A DNA stretch of 64,000 nucleotides, from the NCBI RefSeq assembly GCF_025370935.1, contig NC_133481.1, positions 20,084,915 through 20,148,914 of the forward strand, given 5' to 3'. The notes under the pieces were generated by a model. The model had not been told where the DNA came from, made no database searches, and saw nothing but the letters and a program-made list of their open reading frames with translations. The first letter of the stretch is position 1. The number at the start of each line of letters is the position of its first letter. A program made the position numbers and the translations under genes. Shown piece by piece: positions 41,440-50,860 of this stretch. The DNA comes from Choristoneura fumiferana (lineage: Eukaryota > Arthropoda > Insecta > Lepidoptera > Tortricidae).

Positions 41440-42009
41440 TGAAAATTCAAGAGGTTTGTAGTCGGTTCCATTTTTTGTTATTTTTTTTATTTTCTTGGAG
41501 TAGGTTTTAATTTTTTTGTTAAAAAAAATCTTTATTTCTCACTTTTTAGTGATTCGTAGCCAAAGTACATCTTACAACGATGCCATTAAGCCCAAACACG
41601 ACTTAGTTGCTTTGTTTTATAACAGAGTTCCGTTGCCTACCTTCTGTCTTCAGCATCAGATCAGTTCAAAATAATCATTAACTTAAAGCTTCTTCTTAGT
41701 CGCTTATCTAGGTATATTAGTCATGATCGTTTATAGACGAGCGAGCATTACTTAGCTTTGATGAGTTCCATTGGTCAACGATCTTCTCATCTTAATGCTA
41801 AAAATGCCATAATCGCCATAGGTGTGCCTATAAAATGTGAGGTTTGGATTTTAATTTGGTGACATTGGGACCACCTCAGAAGAATACCATTTCGATTAAA
41901 AAAATAATTTTGAAAATCGGTCCACAATTGACTGAGTAATCGGTGAACATACATAAAAAAAATACAAACATTGGAACATAGAACCTCCTCCTTTTTTGAA
42001 GTCGGTTAA
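41440..42009. repeat. Dispersed repeat bounded by GTCGGTT motifs
   Basis: The left end has TCAAGAGGTTTGTAGTCGGT. The right end has TCCACAATTGACTGAGTAAT, CATTGGAACATAGAACCTCC and TTTTTTGAAGTCGGTTAAA. The right part recurs at 49575-49710. I recognise the AACCGACTTCAAAAAA end as common in Lepidoptera. Confidence 0.6.
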
Positions 42010-42429
42010 AGAATAATACTTATGATTGATCATTTCGATAGGTATCGTAACATTACGGGTTATTATTTACACGTATTGATGATCGAAGTTTACAATATTA
42101 AAGATACATTCCCTCCATGTGGCATAGCCGTGGGACAACCAGCGTCAACACCACTTGGCAATAATCAAATACTTAGACTACCTGATTACCTACTCGATAC
42201 CCTTCTGTCTCCTATGGTCTCCTCTATTAAAAACGACATGAAACTAAAAATAGTCACTACTTACTGGTGCAGTGACCAGCTCTCGGACATCTGCTTTACT
42301 TACTCAAAAAAATATAATATTTAGAAACATCACGCTTCAATATTTAATTTAAAAAAACTGTTCTCCTCAGAATGTTAAGCCACAAAACACGAACGCACCA
42401 AAACAGAGTGAGTGGCAGCTCGTGATCGC
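42010..42429. other. 100-codon open frame, not recognised
   Basis: A plus-strand frame from ATG 42022 to 42324 includes GIAVGQPASTPLGNNQILRL. It has no signal peptide, no repeats and no family match I can name. Base composition matches its surroundings. It may be chance or a decayed element. Confidence 0.2.
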
Positions 42430-42680
42430 ACCCGTTCGGGCCCTCGGTAGCGCATGCGCGTCAACTGTCAAAATCAACTGACAGATAGACTCGCTCACGA
42501 GCAAAATACACCTCTACCACACGGGAATTTTGTAACACTACGAAAGAGAATCTCATGAAATGTGTTACTGTAACTGACAGATGGATAATGAGTCGCGTAC
42601 AAGCGATTTTAGGTTGTATTGTGTAGGTGTTATGTGGGGTTTTGAGTTAAAATGGCGTAAAGTAATCGAGGCTGTGTCCA
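42430..42680. promoter_or_regulatory. GC-rich stretch with a GCGCATGCGC palindrome
   Basis: CGCACCCGTTCGGGCCCTCG and GCGCATGCGC (42450-42459) stand out in AT-rich DNA. GCGCATGCGC is the NRF-1/Ewg recognition palindrome typical of insect and vertebrate promoters. No first exon with a donor could be tied to it. Confidence 0.3.
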
Positions 42681-42980
42681 GGCTAGTTTTGCTTTGGTTT
42701 GCCGAAGCGGTAGATCAGTAGATTAACCATGATAATGGTAATATAGCGTACAAAATAGAACTAAATTAAAAAAAAACGTATACGACATAGAGGACGTAGT
42801 TTGAAACCCACTTATTTGCAATGTTCGTATGTGTGCAGATAAGTAGTGTAGTATGCCCTTTACTTTTTCCTATAAGCTCTCTCGCTTGATTGGTGCATCT
42901 CGCTGGATGTCGTAAAAGTCGAGTAAGAGACCTTAATTAAGGTGGTGGAAAGAGTGGGAGTGGGGACTCCGGGACTCCAG

Positions 42981-43109
42981 AGGGCCTACCCCAAAATTCT
43001 AAAGTCGAAGTTTGTATCGTACCGTCCCTCTCAATCTCGTATTAAATAGTATAAGTGTGAGAGGGATGGAACGATACGAACTTAGATTTACTAATTTCGT
43101 ATTAGCCCC
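42981..43109. repeat. MITE family M1, copy
   Basis: TAAAGTCGAAGTTTGTATCG, ACCGTCCCTCTCAATCTCGT, then GGAACGATACGAACTTAGAT and ATTTCGTATTAGCCCC. The TIRs are more diverged than in the 5843 copy. Confidence 0.65.
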
Positions 43110-43268
43110 GCAGCACGCGGTATATAGAAGGCAAGACAAAACTATCTAATATAGGTAGTACTTAATCAGCATTAGGATAAAAATTCTGAAACATTTTCAG
43201 TTTCCGAATAAAATGTATTTGGCCAAATAAAACATTTGTGAAACGAATCGTATGTAAAAATGTTTTGG

Positions 43269-43411
43269 TTAACCCATTTAGTGCCATTGGCCCCCGTCGG
43301 CGTCTTTGTGGACCCTAATATAATGCCGCGGACGCCGATGGGCGTCTCTCTGTCTACAGAAGCGTCGGCATCACGGCATAGTAGCCTGGCGGTCGGCAAT
43401 GAATGGGTTAA
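43269..43411. repeat. piggyBac-type MITE with TTAA target duplication
   Basis: TTAA followed by CCCATTTAGTGCCATTGGCC at the left, and GTCGGCAATGAATGGG followed by TTAA at the right, total 143 bp. Flanking TTAA with CCC..GGG TIRs is the piggyBac hallmark. The interior (CCGCGGACGCCGATGGGCGT) is markedly GC-rich. Open frames crossing it on both strands are incidental. Confidence 0.75.
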
Positions 43412-43974
43412 AGACATTAGTGAACAACGACGCACAAGGCCGGTCTTAAAGTTGAAAGTCAATGTCCTAAGGTATCCTAAAGCATGGCGGCCCCAGGTCA
43501 AGTGTCAGTCGCATGCGCAGGGTAATATAGATCTCGAATTTCGATCAATTTCACGCCCTCTGGACCTGACGGCCGCCGCAACGAATGTGTTATCTCTACT
43601 TACGAGTTGGATTGCCGCCGTCTCGGTTGCTTCGAGATGTAACGCACGAGTTGTTATATTAGTCACTATGTTTTTAAATAAATCTACGCGGCCTTAAGGC
43701 TGTGGTTTGTTTTTTTTGCTTGCGTCTGACCACGACTTACCTTGTTGTTGTTTGTTATTTAGTTTATTTCTTTTATTTATAAAGCATTCAATATAAAATT
43801 ACATTATAATTTTAATCGTTTTTTTATTACTATGAAGGTACAATTGAAGTAGCTTTAAGGAAATAACATTTCAAATGAAGTTAATTTCTCAAAGACAATC
43901 AGAAAATAATATTTATTACCGTGTAGGTATGTTTGCAACCCCCCGTGTATATTTACCCGTGTGGTGGTGGGTTA
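43412..43974. other. Unassigned, partly GC-rich
   Basis: 43420-43700 is GC-richer than its surroundings (GGACCTGACGGCCGCCGCAA) and open on the plus strand to TAA at 43695, but no protein features are recognisable. 43700-43930 is AT-rich. Confidence 0.3.
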
Positions 43975-44178
43975 GAATATCACCTCTCCATTTCCTTCGT
44001 GGATGTCGTAAGAAGCGACTGAGGATATAGGTTAAGGTATACGTAGGCTAGCAACCTGTCTCTATTGTACCGTTTTTGTCAAACTTTAAACCTAAAATTC
44101 TAAAATTGCTAAAAGTGGCTCCGAAGCGGTAACGTTTCGTGTGCTCTGCCTACCCCATTTGGGAATACAGGCGTGATG

Positions 44179-44229
<51 letters not shown>
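43975..44229 (+). repeat. Dispersed repeat ending in a (TG)n microsatellite
   Basis: CACCTCTCCATTTCCTTCGT, AAGGTATACGTAGGCTAGCA, GAAGCGGTAACGTTTCGTGT, CCATTTGGGAATACAGGCGT, then about 23 TG units (44183-44229). Second copy at 62715-62880 with a short TG tail. A 5' piece probably lies at 42885-42930. Confidence 0.75.
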
Positions 44230-44232
<3 letters not shown>

Positions 44233-44334
44233 TATATTTTCCAAATATTCGACGTTTTTTTCTTTTGTCGCTTAAACAAAAAAATTTAAAGTATTGCCAG
44301 TTAAAGTTCGTCGTGGCGCCACGCCGTGGGGCCA

Positions 44335-44850
44335 TTTTTAGGGTTCCGTAGCCAAATGGAAAAAACGGAACCCTTTTGGATTCTTCATGTCTGTCTGTCT
44401 GTCTGTCCATCCGTATGTCACAGCCACTTTTTTCCGAAACTATAAGAACTATACTGTTGAAACTTTGTAAGTAGATGTATTCTGTGAACCGCATTAAGAT
44501 TTTCACACAAAATTAAAAAAAAACAATAAATTTTGGGGGTTCCCCATTCTTAGAAGTGAAACTCGATTTTTTTTTTCATCACACCCATACGTGTGGGGTG
44601 TCTATGGATAGGTCTTCAAAAATGATATTGAGGTTTCTACTATCATTTTTTTCTAAACTGAATAGTTTGCGCGAGAGACACTTAAAAAAGTGGTAAAATG
44701 TGTGTCCCCCCCTGTAACTTCTAAAATAAGAGAATGATAAAACTAAAAAAAATACGTCATAAATCGTAAACCGCAATTTACTTTTCATTCAATCAACAAA
44801 GAGCTTTTATATTATGTTACTTGCTGCTACGGAACCCTTCATGGGCGAGC
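44335..44850 (-). repeat. AGGGTTCCGTA dispersed element
   Basis: TAGGGTTCCGTAGCCAAATG, TGTCTGTCTGTCTGTCTGTC, then CACACCCATACGTGTGGGGT, GTGTGTCCCCCCCTGTAAC and a right end TGCTACGGAACCCTTCATGG. It is laid out like 24528-25140 with a diverged interior. Confidence 0.7.
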
Positions 44851-44965
44851 TCTCCCGAATTTCGACGCGCTTCATATTTGTATTTTTTGTATGATTGACA
44901 AATTAAAAATACGTGTGCAATATTTCCATTATTATTATATTATTAACATTATTATTATTAACAGA

Positions 44966-45345
44966 TTGCCGTTGGAGCTGAAAAGATCTCGAGTGGAGAC
45001 CGCGAATTGGCAAGCGCAGTGTAGGACGTCCACCGGTTCACGGTGGATGCATTGTTCTTTATATCACTGATAAGTTGCTACTTTACAGCTCTTAAGCAGC
45101 TATGTGAACTTAAGGCTGAATAATTTGTGCCCATTTAAGAGTTATAGTTGCTGAATAGCCGGCTATTCAGCAACTATACAGAAATGTTATTCAGCTTTAA
45201 GTGTAAATTAATCTGTTATCCGGCTGTTATACAACCCACTTGTGCTACTTGGGAGGTAGCTGCCAACCGAACCGACTGGAGGTCTATGGGGGAGGCCTTT
45301 GTCCAGCAGTGGACGTCCTACGGCTGAGATGATGATGATGAATCT
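44966..45345 (+). mobile_element. LINE C-terminal tail interrupted by a foldback element
   Basis: 44966-45048 encodes RVETANWQAQCRTSTGSRW. 45238-45310 resumes with EVAANRTDWRSMGEAFVQQW and TSYG before TGA, then GATGATGATGATGA. This is the usual C-terminus and 3' microsatellite of an RTE/Jockey-like lepidopteran LINE. Between them lie about 190 bases of a hairpin element (separate entry). Confidence 0.75.
45049..45237. repeat. Foldback element with a 36-bp perfect palindrome
   Basis: The centre (45143-45178) is an exact palindrome of TATAGTTGCTGAATAGCC and its complement. Outer arms ACTTAAGGCTGAATAA (45108-45123) and TTATTCAGCTTTAAGT (45187-45202) pair with one mismatch. The symmetry weakens toward AAGTTGCTACTTTACAGC / GGCTGTTATACAACC. 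Confidence 0.75.
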
Positions 45346-45404
45346 TACTGAAGAACTAAATAGAAATTGCTTATTTTTTATTATTATTTAATGATGCCCT
45401 ACTG

Positions 45405-45470
45405 AATGAAGCCCTCTCATTCTGAGATGAGGCCTGTGTCCAGCAGTGGGACGTAAATAGGCTGGGATGT
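45405..45470 (+). repeat. SINE B 3' end
   Basis: CTCATTCTGAGATGAGGCCT, GTGTCCAGCAGTGGGACGTA and AATAGGCTGGGATG. Confidence 0.7.
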
Positions 45471-45954
45471 ACTTAATGAGAGAGAGCGTTCAAAAATTGG
45501 TCATAATATTGTTTATGTTTTTATCACGTAGGTTATGACGAGCAATTTTTATATTATATATTTATAATTTTAAACAGGCTTTAAAAGTTTAATTTTTAAT
45601 ACCCCTCTGAAATACGGCAGACCATGAACTATCACTACATAGCGTGTTACAAGGATCAAACGAAACGGTGGTGTAATGTATAGTTTTGTGCCCTTGGTCA
45701 GAACGTCACCGCGGCAGTCATTACGGCGTGAATATTGTACGAGCTGGCGGTCTGGAATGAATACATTACGACATGTCCGCACCATAATATTTTACAATAG
45801 ATGGAACAAGGAAGGTAAGGATATGCTTACAATCGTATTTTTTTTAATTTTAACTTGCAAAGTTAGTAAGTTTTTTTTTCTTTTACTAATTTAAAATTTT
45901 ATTCGCAAATGTGATAAAAAACATTGTATGTCACACGGGTGGTACTAGAATTCC

Positions 45955-46160
45955 GAACATCGACTCATTAAAGCCCTCAGTTTTCGACTTCGGGCTTCTA
46001 ATAGACTCTCTCTCGGGCTGTAAGTAAGGAATTACGAACGACAGTCTCTGGATTTGAAGACTGCCAGATTGTAGCGATCAGGGAACACAGAAGCATTCCA
46101 CTCCCTAGCTGTCCGGATAATAAAGGACGAGCGAAAACGTTTTGTAAAGCAAGGGATGCT
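45955..46160 (-). repeat. Retroelement-derived fragment related to 9810-9987
   Basis: CAGTTTTCGACTTCGGGCTT, CTGGATTTGAAGACTGCCAG, CAGAAGCATTCCACTCCCTA, AAAGGACGAGCGAAAACGTT. It looks antisense. No catalytic motif remains. Confidence 0.4.
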
Positions 46161-46500
46161 GACAACATATGGTAAAGACCGCGCCTACTTCTGGTCGACC
46201 TGTAAAAGAAAGGGGAGCGTCAAAGTTCGCATACCTACCCTTCGCTATTCATACCGTAATTTTTGTCCGAAATATCGTTTGTCATATTTTTTTCCCACTG
46301 AAACCTTACCTACAGTTTTCTGAAAATTTTAAATGGTCGTCCTATAGAAAACTATAGGTTAGGTTAGGTTTGTTTTTTAACAATTCTGAACAATTAATGT
46401 ATTCAGTGAAAAAAGAGTTATGACAAACGATCGTTCCGACAAACATTACATTCGGATTTCCAATAAGTAGGTATGCAAGGAATACTTAATACCGTGTACA

Positions 46501-46625
46501 GTCAGCAGCCAAAGTAGATGAGTGGTTGTGATGCTCAAAATGATTTAAACACTTTCTTATTACCTTTATAGCAGTTGTGTGTAGATTTTGAGCACAGTAA
46601 CCGCTCATCCACTTTTACTGCTGAC
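46501..46625. repeat. Small MITE (TIR GTCAGCAGxxAAAGTAGATG)
   Basis: GTCAGCAGCCAAAGTAGATG at the left is inverted as CATCCACTTTTACTGCTGAC at the right. The inner GATGCTCAAAA/TTTTGAGCA also pair. Confidence 0.7.
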
Positions 46626-46689
46626 TCAACAAGCCGAATTTTTACCCACTTTTGAAGATGGAACTGACTTGGAAGTGTAGTTTACAAAA

Positions 46690-46860
46690 GTCACCATCAT
46701 CATTAGCCGGGACACGTCCACTGTTGAACGGAGACCTGAATCAACGGCAACTCGCCTCTTGCACCCAGTCGCGAAAGCTCGCCCGAGTTGCTTTCCATCG
46801 CGCTGCCGCAAAGCGAATGAGTCTGAAGTCATCCATCAAGCGCCACAATGTAATGTAACT
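46690..46860 (-). repeat. LINE/SINE tail fragment
   Basis: ACACGTCCACTGTTGAACGG begins as the reversed VQQWT-type LINE end does. The remainder (GCGAAAGCTCGCCCGAGTTG, CGCAAAGCGAATGAGTCTGA) is unassigned. Two overlapping 65-70 codon frames here are incidental. Confidence 0.4.
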
Positions 46861-47030
46861 AGATATTTCCTGCACTCAACTTGGAAAAGTCGAAAACCCG
46901 ACATTGTCATTTCAAAGTTCAATATCTCAAAAACCGCAAAATTGTTTATATAAATATGATATGCAATGAATGAATAAATGATGATAAATGAGGAAACCCA
47001 CTTTAACCTAAAAAAACCGGGGGGGGGGGC

Positions 47031-47161
47031 GCTACGAAGGGAGCTGTTTCGAGTAAAAGTCGAAGTTCGTATCGTACCGTCCCTCTCACTCTCGTATTAA
47101 ATAATATTAGCGTCAGCGGGACGGCAAGATACGAAGTTCGAATTTTGCACTTCGTAGTATA
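47031..47161. repeat. MITE family M1, copy
   Basis: GCTACGAAGGGAGCTGTTTC, AGTCGAAGTTCGTATCGTAC, CGTCCCTCTCACTCTCGTAT, then GATACGAAGTTCGAATTTTG and CACTTCGTAGTA. It follows a run of 11 G. Confidence 0.65.
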
Positions 47162-47169
47162 GGGTCCGC

Positions 47170-47500
47170 GTCGAAATCAGTCCATCCGTTTAAGAGCTAC
47201 GATGCCACAGACAGACAAACAGACAGACTTTAGTGTCAAACTTATAACACCCCTCTTTTTGCGTCTTCTTCAACCTTGATCTACCCAATGCTGTGTAAAG
47301 GTCTCTTCCATTTAAGACCATTCTGTGCGGTCCTGAGTTTTCCGCATCCAATCCTTCTCAGCCGCTCGCATCAAATCGTCCGTCCATCTTGCTGGCTGCC
47401 TCCCCACATTCCTGAACCCCTTTCGTAGTCTCCACTCCAACAACTTTTTGCCCCATCTTCCATCGAACCTACGGCAAATATGGCGTCGGGGGTTAATAAA
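47170..47500. repeat. CTCTTTTTGCGTC repeat split by a LINE tail
   Basis: 47170-47266 matches positions 1-62 up to CTTTTTGCGTC. The continuation GCGTCGGGGGTT, which is contiguous near position 60, is found only at 47481-47492. The interval 47267-47480 is a LINE tail. Confidence 0.7.
47267..47480 (-). mobile_element. 5'-truncated LINE C-terminus with 5-bp target duplication
   Basis: On the minus strand: EWRLRKGFRNVGRQPARWTD, DLMRAAEKDWMRKTQDRTEW, then after a frame slip METFTQHWVDQG-like codons and TGA. This is the RTE/Jockey-like WRPR.GRR..GRP..RWTDD C-terminal motif. GCGTC lies on both sides of the insertion. The 121-codon open frame that extends right to 47677 is thus part LINE, part host repeat. 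Confidence 0.7.
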
Positions 47501-48118
47501 ACGGTGATAAAAAGTTATGGTGTAGGCATTCTCCGGCCGTCCCTGTGCCCGCCAGCCGCCAGGTGTCTCTTCCCGCGCTCCTGCATACTTCACGACTGCT
47601 TGTAACAGGTCCCCAGGACCAGTTCCTTCACCCTCGCCCATGCACTTCCAGTGATGGCGAATTGAGTCTAACTTCACTGCTTTTTTAAATTAAATTAATT
47701 TGAATTGTTTTGGTATTTTACCAATGCTTTTTATTAGGGTTCCGTAGCCAATGGATTCGTATGTATGTAAATACTTTATTGTACATAAAACACAAAAATA
47801 ATACAAAAAGAAAACAACAAAAGAAAAGAGTACAAAGGCGAACTTATCCCTAAAAGGGATCTTTTCAAGCTAACCTAGAAAAGCTAAGCTAAGCTAGAAA
47901 AGGAAAACTTAAAGATAGGCGAACAGTAATTTATGCACAGTGAGAAGAAAGGAATAGGTATATAACATATAAATAAAAACACTTAATAAACAACAATTAG
48001 TATGACACACATATATATGTATATATTAATATATATGTTAGTATTATGTAATAAGTACTATGTCAGTAAGCAGATTAAATTAATTTTCATCAAATTCATC
48101 CACAACTAAATGACTAAG
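47501..48118. other. Repeat flank and LINE tail fragment
   Basis: 47501-47680 is GC-richer, unassigned flank of the split repeat. 47736-47756 is a stub of the AGGGTTCCGTAGCCAATGG element. 47766-47885 is a reversed LINE tail (AATACTTTATTGTACATAAA, AGGCGAACTTATCCCTAAAA). 48000-48060 is TATATA-rich. Confidence 0.45.
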
Positions 48119-48594
48119 TACGTCGGTCGCTTGCCACGGCTTCAGTACCTTCGGCTTTAGAGCCAGCCGGCATGGCAAGGGACGATGGCAAGCGTCCAGA
48201 CGGGGTCACCCTGGTGCCATGGAAGCTCGGTAGGGCCCTGATGTGGGACGCGACATGCGTTGATACTTTCGCTCTGTCCCACATCCAGGCAACTAGCTCA
48301 CAAGCCGGCGCTGCGGCTGATCAGGCTCAAATACTCAAGCGTCGCAAGTACTCCTCCTTATTAAAGGATTACGAGTTTGCGGCGCTTGCTGTTGAGACCT
48401 TAGGGCCCTGGTCAGCCGACATGAAGTTTTTTATAAAGGCCCTGTCGTCCCGGTTGGTCGACGCTTCTGGGGACCCAAGAGCTGGTGCGTACTTATCCCA
48501 GCGGATCTCACTTGCGATCCAAAGGGGTAATGCGGCCAGCGTCATGGGAACCCTGCCACAGGCAGATCTATTAGACGGGGTATTCTTTTTATAA
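48119..48594 (+). mobile_element. Retroelement-associated C-terminal domain (open, about 158 codons)
   Basis: A frame is open from about 48119 (ALEPAG) through ATG 48172 to TAA at 48592. It contains DGKRPDGVTLVPWKLGRALM, WDATCVDTFALSHI, a Gly/Ala-rich AGAAADQAQILKRRKYSSLL, YEFAALAVETLGPWSADMKF, and DPRAGAYLSQRISLAIQRGN followed by AASVMGT. From memory this DG.TLVPW..G..L.WDATCVDT...AIQRGNAAS pattern is widespread in invertebrate genomes downstream of reverse transcriptases, and its function is unknown to me. There is no RT next to it here. The frame is intact, GC-richer than its flanks, and ends without a recognisable poly(A) tail. A 17-codon relic of the same domain is at 35822-35872. Confidence 0.65.
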
Positions 48595-49334
48595 TTTTTA
48601 TTGTTACAGTTAGTTAAGCTATCTTAAGTTAGTTCTTTTTTATGTATGTAAACTCATAATTGTACAACTTTAAAAATTAATAAACAACTAAATTAACATA
48701 ACCATATTTTAGACAAAAAGAATTAAATACTTTCGTTTCACCAATGAGACCCAGTGACCCCTGTTTTCTTTTGGCTGGGTAATATATTTTTTTGCATTCT
48801 ACTTCAAAAATGTATTTTAATGCACAAAATACATAATTGTATTATATTGCACACGAATGTAATTTGCGTATCTCCTTATCGAATGTTTGGCTCTTGGGCT
48901 GCCCAAGTGCCCAGCACCAATCTTCCGCGTGTTTTTTACAATATTGCACAATATATTCACAACATTATGAAATAGGCGTAACACGTGTCGTGTTTGTGTT
49001 CGATATTTTTGATGGTTGCGTAAGCGCAGATAACTATAGTAATCGTCCATAGATCAATGCAATGGTGAATTAGGAGATACGTTATCTGATCCAACAAACT
49101 GGTCACTCCAGTTTGGCGCATTTATTGTAATTGTGTAAATTGTAATTGTTTATATATGAATAAATGATATCTATCTTCTTGTATCTATTTAAATTGAGCA
49201 TCAAAAGAAATTGCTAGGATTTTATAACTTATAAGGAATTAATTTTGTTATGTTACTTGTACTATTATCTATTCTGAGGTTATATCTGCTATTTGTGTTT
49301 TTTCCATAAAATATGCAAGGGTAATAAGTGTACA
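48595..49334. other. No gene seen
   Basis: AT-rich. Overlapping short frames on both strands at 48750-49052 have no protein-like features. Confidence 0.35.
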
Positions 49335-49710
49335 ATAGTACAGTCAACGTCATAAATAAGTGATCACTTTTGTACCTTTTCACTTTAACGTCATGTTTGA
49401 AAAGCAATACGAAATTGTATAACGACTGAAAGCGACAAGGTACAGAAATGATCACAATTATTTATGACATACGACTCCATTTTTAGGGCCGTTATGACGT
49501 GTCAGATATTTTTGCATGCTCCGCTGTGACAGATATTTAATGCAGTTAGTGTACAGTACGTCACTTAAATTTGGTCAGAAGAATACTCTTTCGAATAAAA
49601 AAAGAATTTTCAAAATCGCTCCACAATTGACTGAGTAATCGGTGAATATAAATAAAAAAATACAAACATTGGAACATAGAACGTCCTCCTTTTTTGAAGT
49701 CGGTTAAAAA
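49335..49710. repeat. Three adjacent repeat fragments
   Basis: 49340-49475 is a MITE-like inverted pair (ACGTCATAAATAAGTGATCA / TGATCACAATTATTTATGAC). 49483-49560 is a GTCAGATATTTTTGC copy (see 1231). 49575-49710 is the right half of the 41440-42009 repeat, ending TTTTTTGAAGTCGGTTAAA. Confidence 0.6.
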
Positions 49711-50329
49711 TAAAATAACAAAGCTTAATAAACTGACTCGCTTTTCCAAATCAGTATTTATTGATGAGTACAATACTTAATCGTATCCGCAGTAAAATTA
49801 TACAGGACAAAATATCACTGACCGTAAAAAGCGATGAAAAAACTGTTAATTTAACCACAAGTTAAGTTGTAATTACAGTTAATTAGACCCTGGGCCGTGC
49901 ATAGCCAAGTGGGTAATGAAGTAAACTATAACCACAACACTTAAATAGCTCCTTCAATAGTCGCCAGCTGGGGAGTTTCTCAGGGAATAATGTAATGGAC
50001 GATGTTGTTGTAAAAAATGTTTGTTTGACGTACATTGATGTATCGGTGGTGATTTGGAACAATCGGATGTTAAACTGGTTAACGTCACATCTTTCTGTTT
50101 GAAGTCGCAGAAAGCTGCAAGAAGGACTAAGTGCCATATCAATTGGATGAATGCTATTGTCAGGAACCGAACTAATTTCTGTTCTTATTATTTTGTTATA
50201 TATATACGATTTATCATAACCGTAAAATGACTTTGCAAGGTGTTGAATTAATATACTGAAAACAGTTTTTTTAATAAGAGTTATTTAATGAATTAATAAT
50301 CCTTTCATCATTTATTATCTAATACCATA
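49711..50329. other. No gene seen
   Basis: AT-rich unique-looking sequence. The open frames at 49883-50142 (minus) carry no recognised motif. Confidence 0.35.
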
Positions 50330-50612
50330 TATATTTGCAGGTGATAGGACCTTGTGCAAGGTCCGCCCGGATTGCTACCACCATCTTGCTCGCTAATCCT
50401 GCCGTGAAGCAGCCGTGCTTGCACTGTTGTTTCGGCGTGGAGAGTAAGACAGCCGGTGAAATTACTGGCACGTGAGGTATCCCATCTTAGGCCTCTAGGT
50501 TGGCAACTCGTCTGCAATACCCCTGGTGTCGCAGATGTTTATGGGCGGTGCTGATCTTTTACCATGAGGAGACCCACTTGCTCGTTTTCCATCCAGTCGA
50601 ATAAAAAAAATA
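50330..50612 (+). repeat. LINE family L-T1 3' tail with poly(A)
   Basis: The longest plus copy: AGGACCTTGTGCAAGGTCCG, CGGATTGCTACCACCATCTT, GGCGTGGAGAGTAAGACAGC, GGAGACCCACTTGCTCG, CCAGTCGAATAAAAAAAA. Confidence 0.75.
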
Positions 50613-50654
50613 CCTGAATAATTTATAAAATAAAAAATAAATAAAAATAAACCG

Positions 50655-50860
50655 GATAACGGCCAGTTTTAAATTATCAAATTAGTACGTGTAACCTCGC
50701 TAAAATATTTAATTGACGTATCTTGCATTCGTACTTTTAGACTGACCACAGTAAAAAAGGGAGGGAAACACACACAATCTGATTTAAAATATAGTATAAT
50801 CAATTCTGAGCAATTTGACTTAAGGTTTTCAATAATTTAATTAACACTTTGTAAAAGGCT
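50655..50860. repeat. MITE family M3, partial inverted copy
   Basis: AACCTCGCTAAAATATTTAA, CGTACTTTTAGACTGACCAC, AAAAAAGGGAGG and TTTCAATAATTTAATTAACA correspond, reversed, to 28977-29185. The opposite end of the element is missing. Confidence 0.65.

Noticed and set aside
43260..43697. 145-codon plus-strand open frame
   Set aside because: Its first third is the piggyBac-type MITE read in frame, and the opposite strand is also open there, so GC-rich composition explains it.
46355..46375. Telomere-like TTAGG repeats
   Set aside because: Only two to three AGGTT units embedded in a dispersed repeat that also appears elsewhere with single units; far too short for telomeric DNA.
47312..47677. 121-residue protein on the minus strand
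   Set aside because: Half is LINE C-terminus and half is the host repeat joined at a target duplication.
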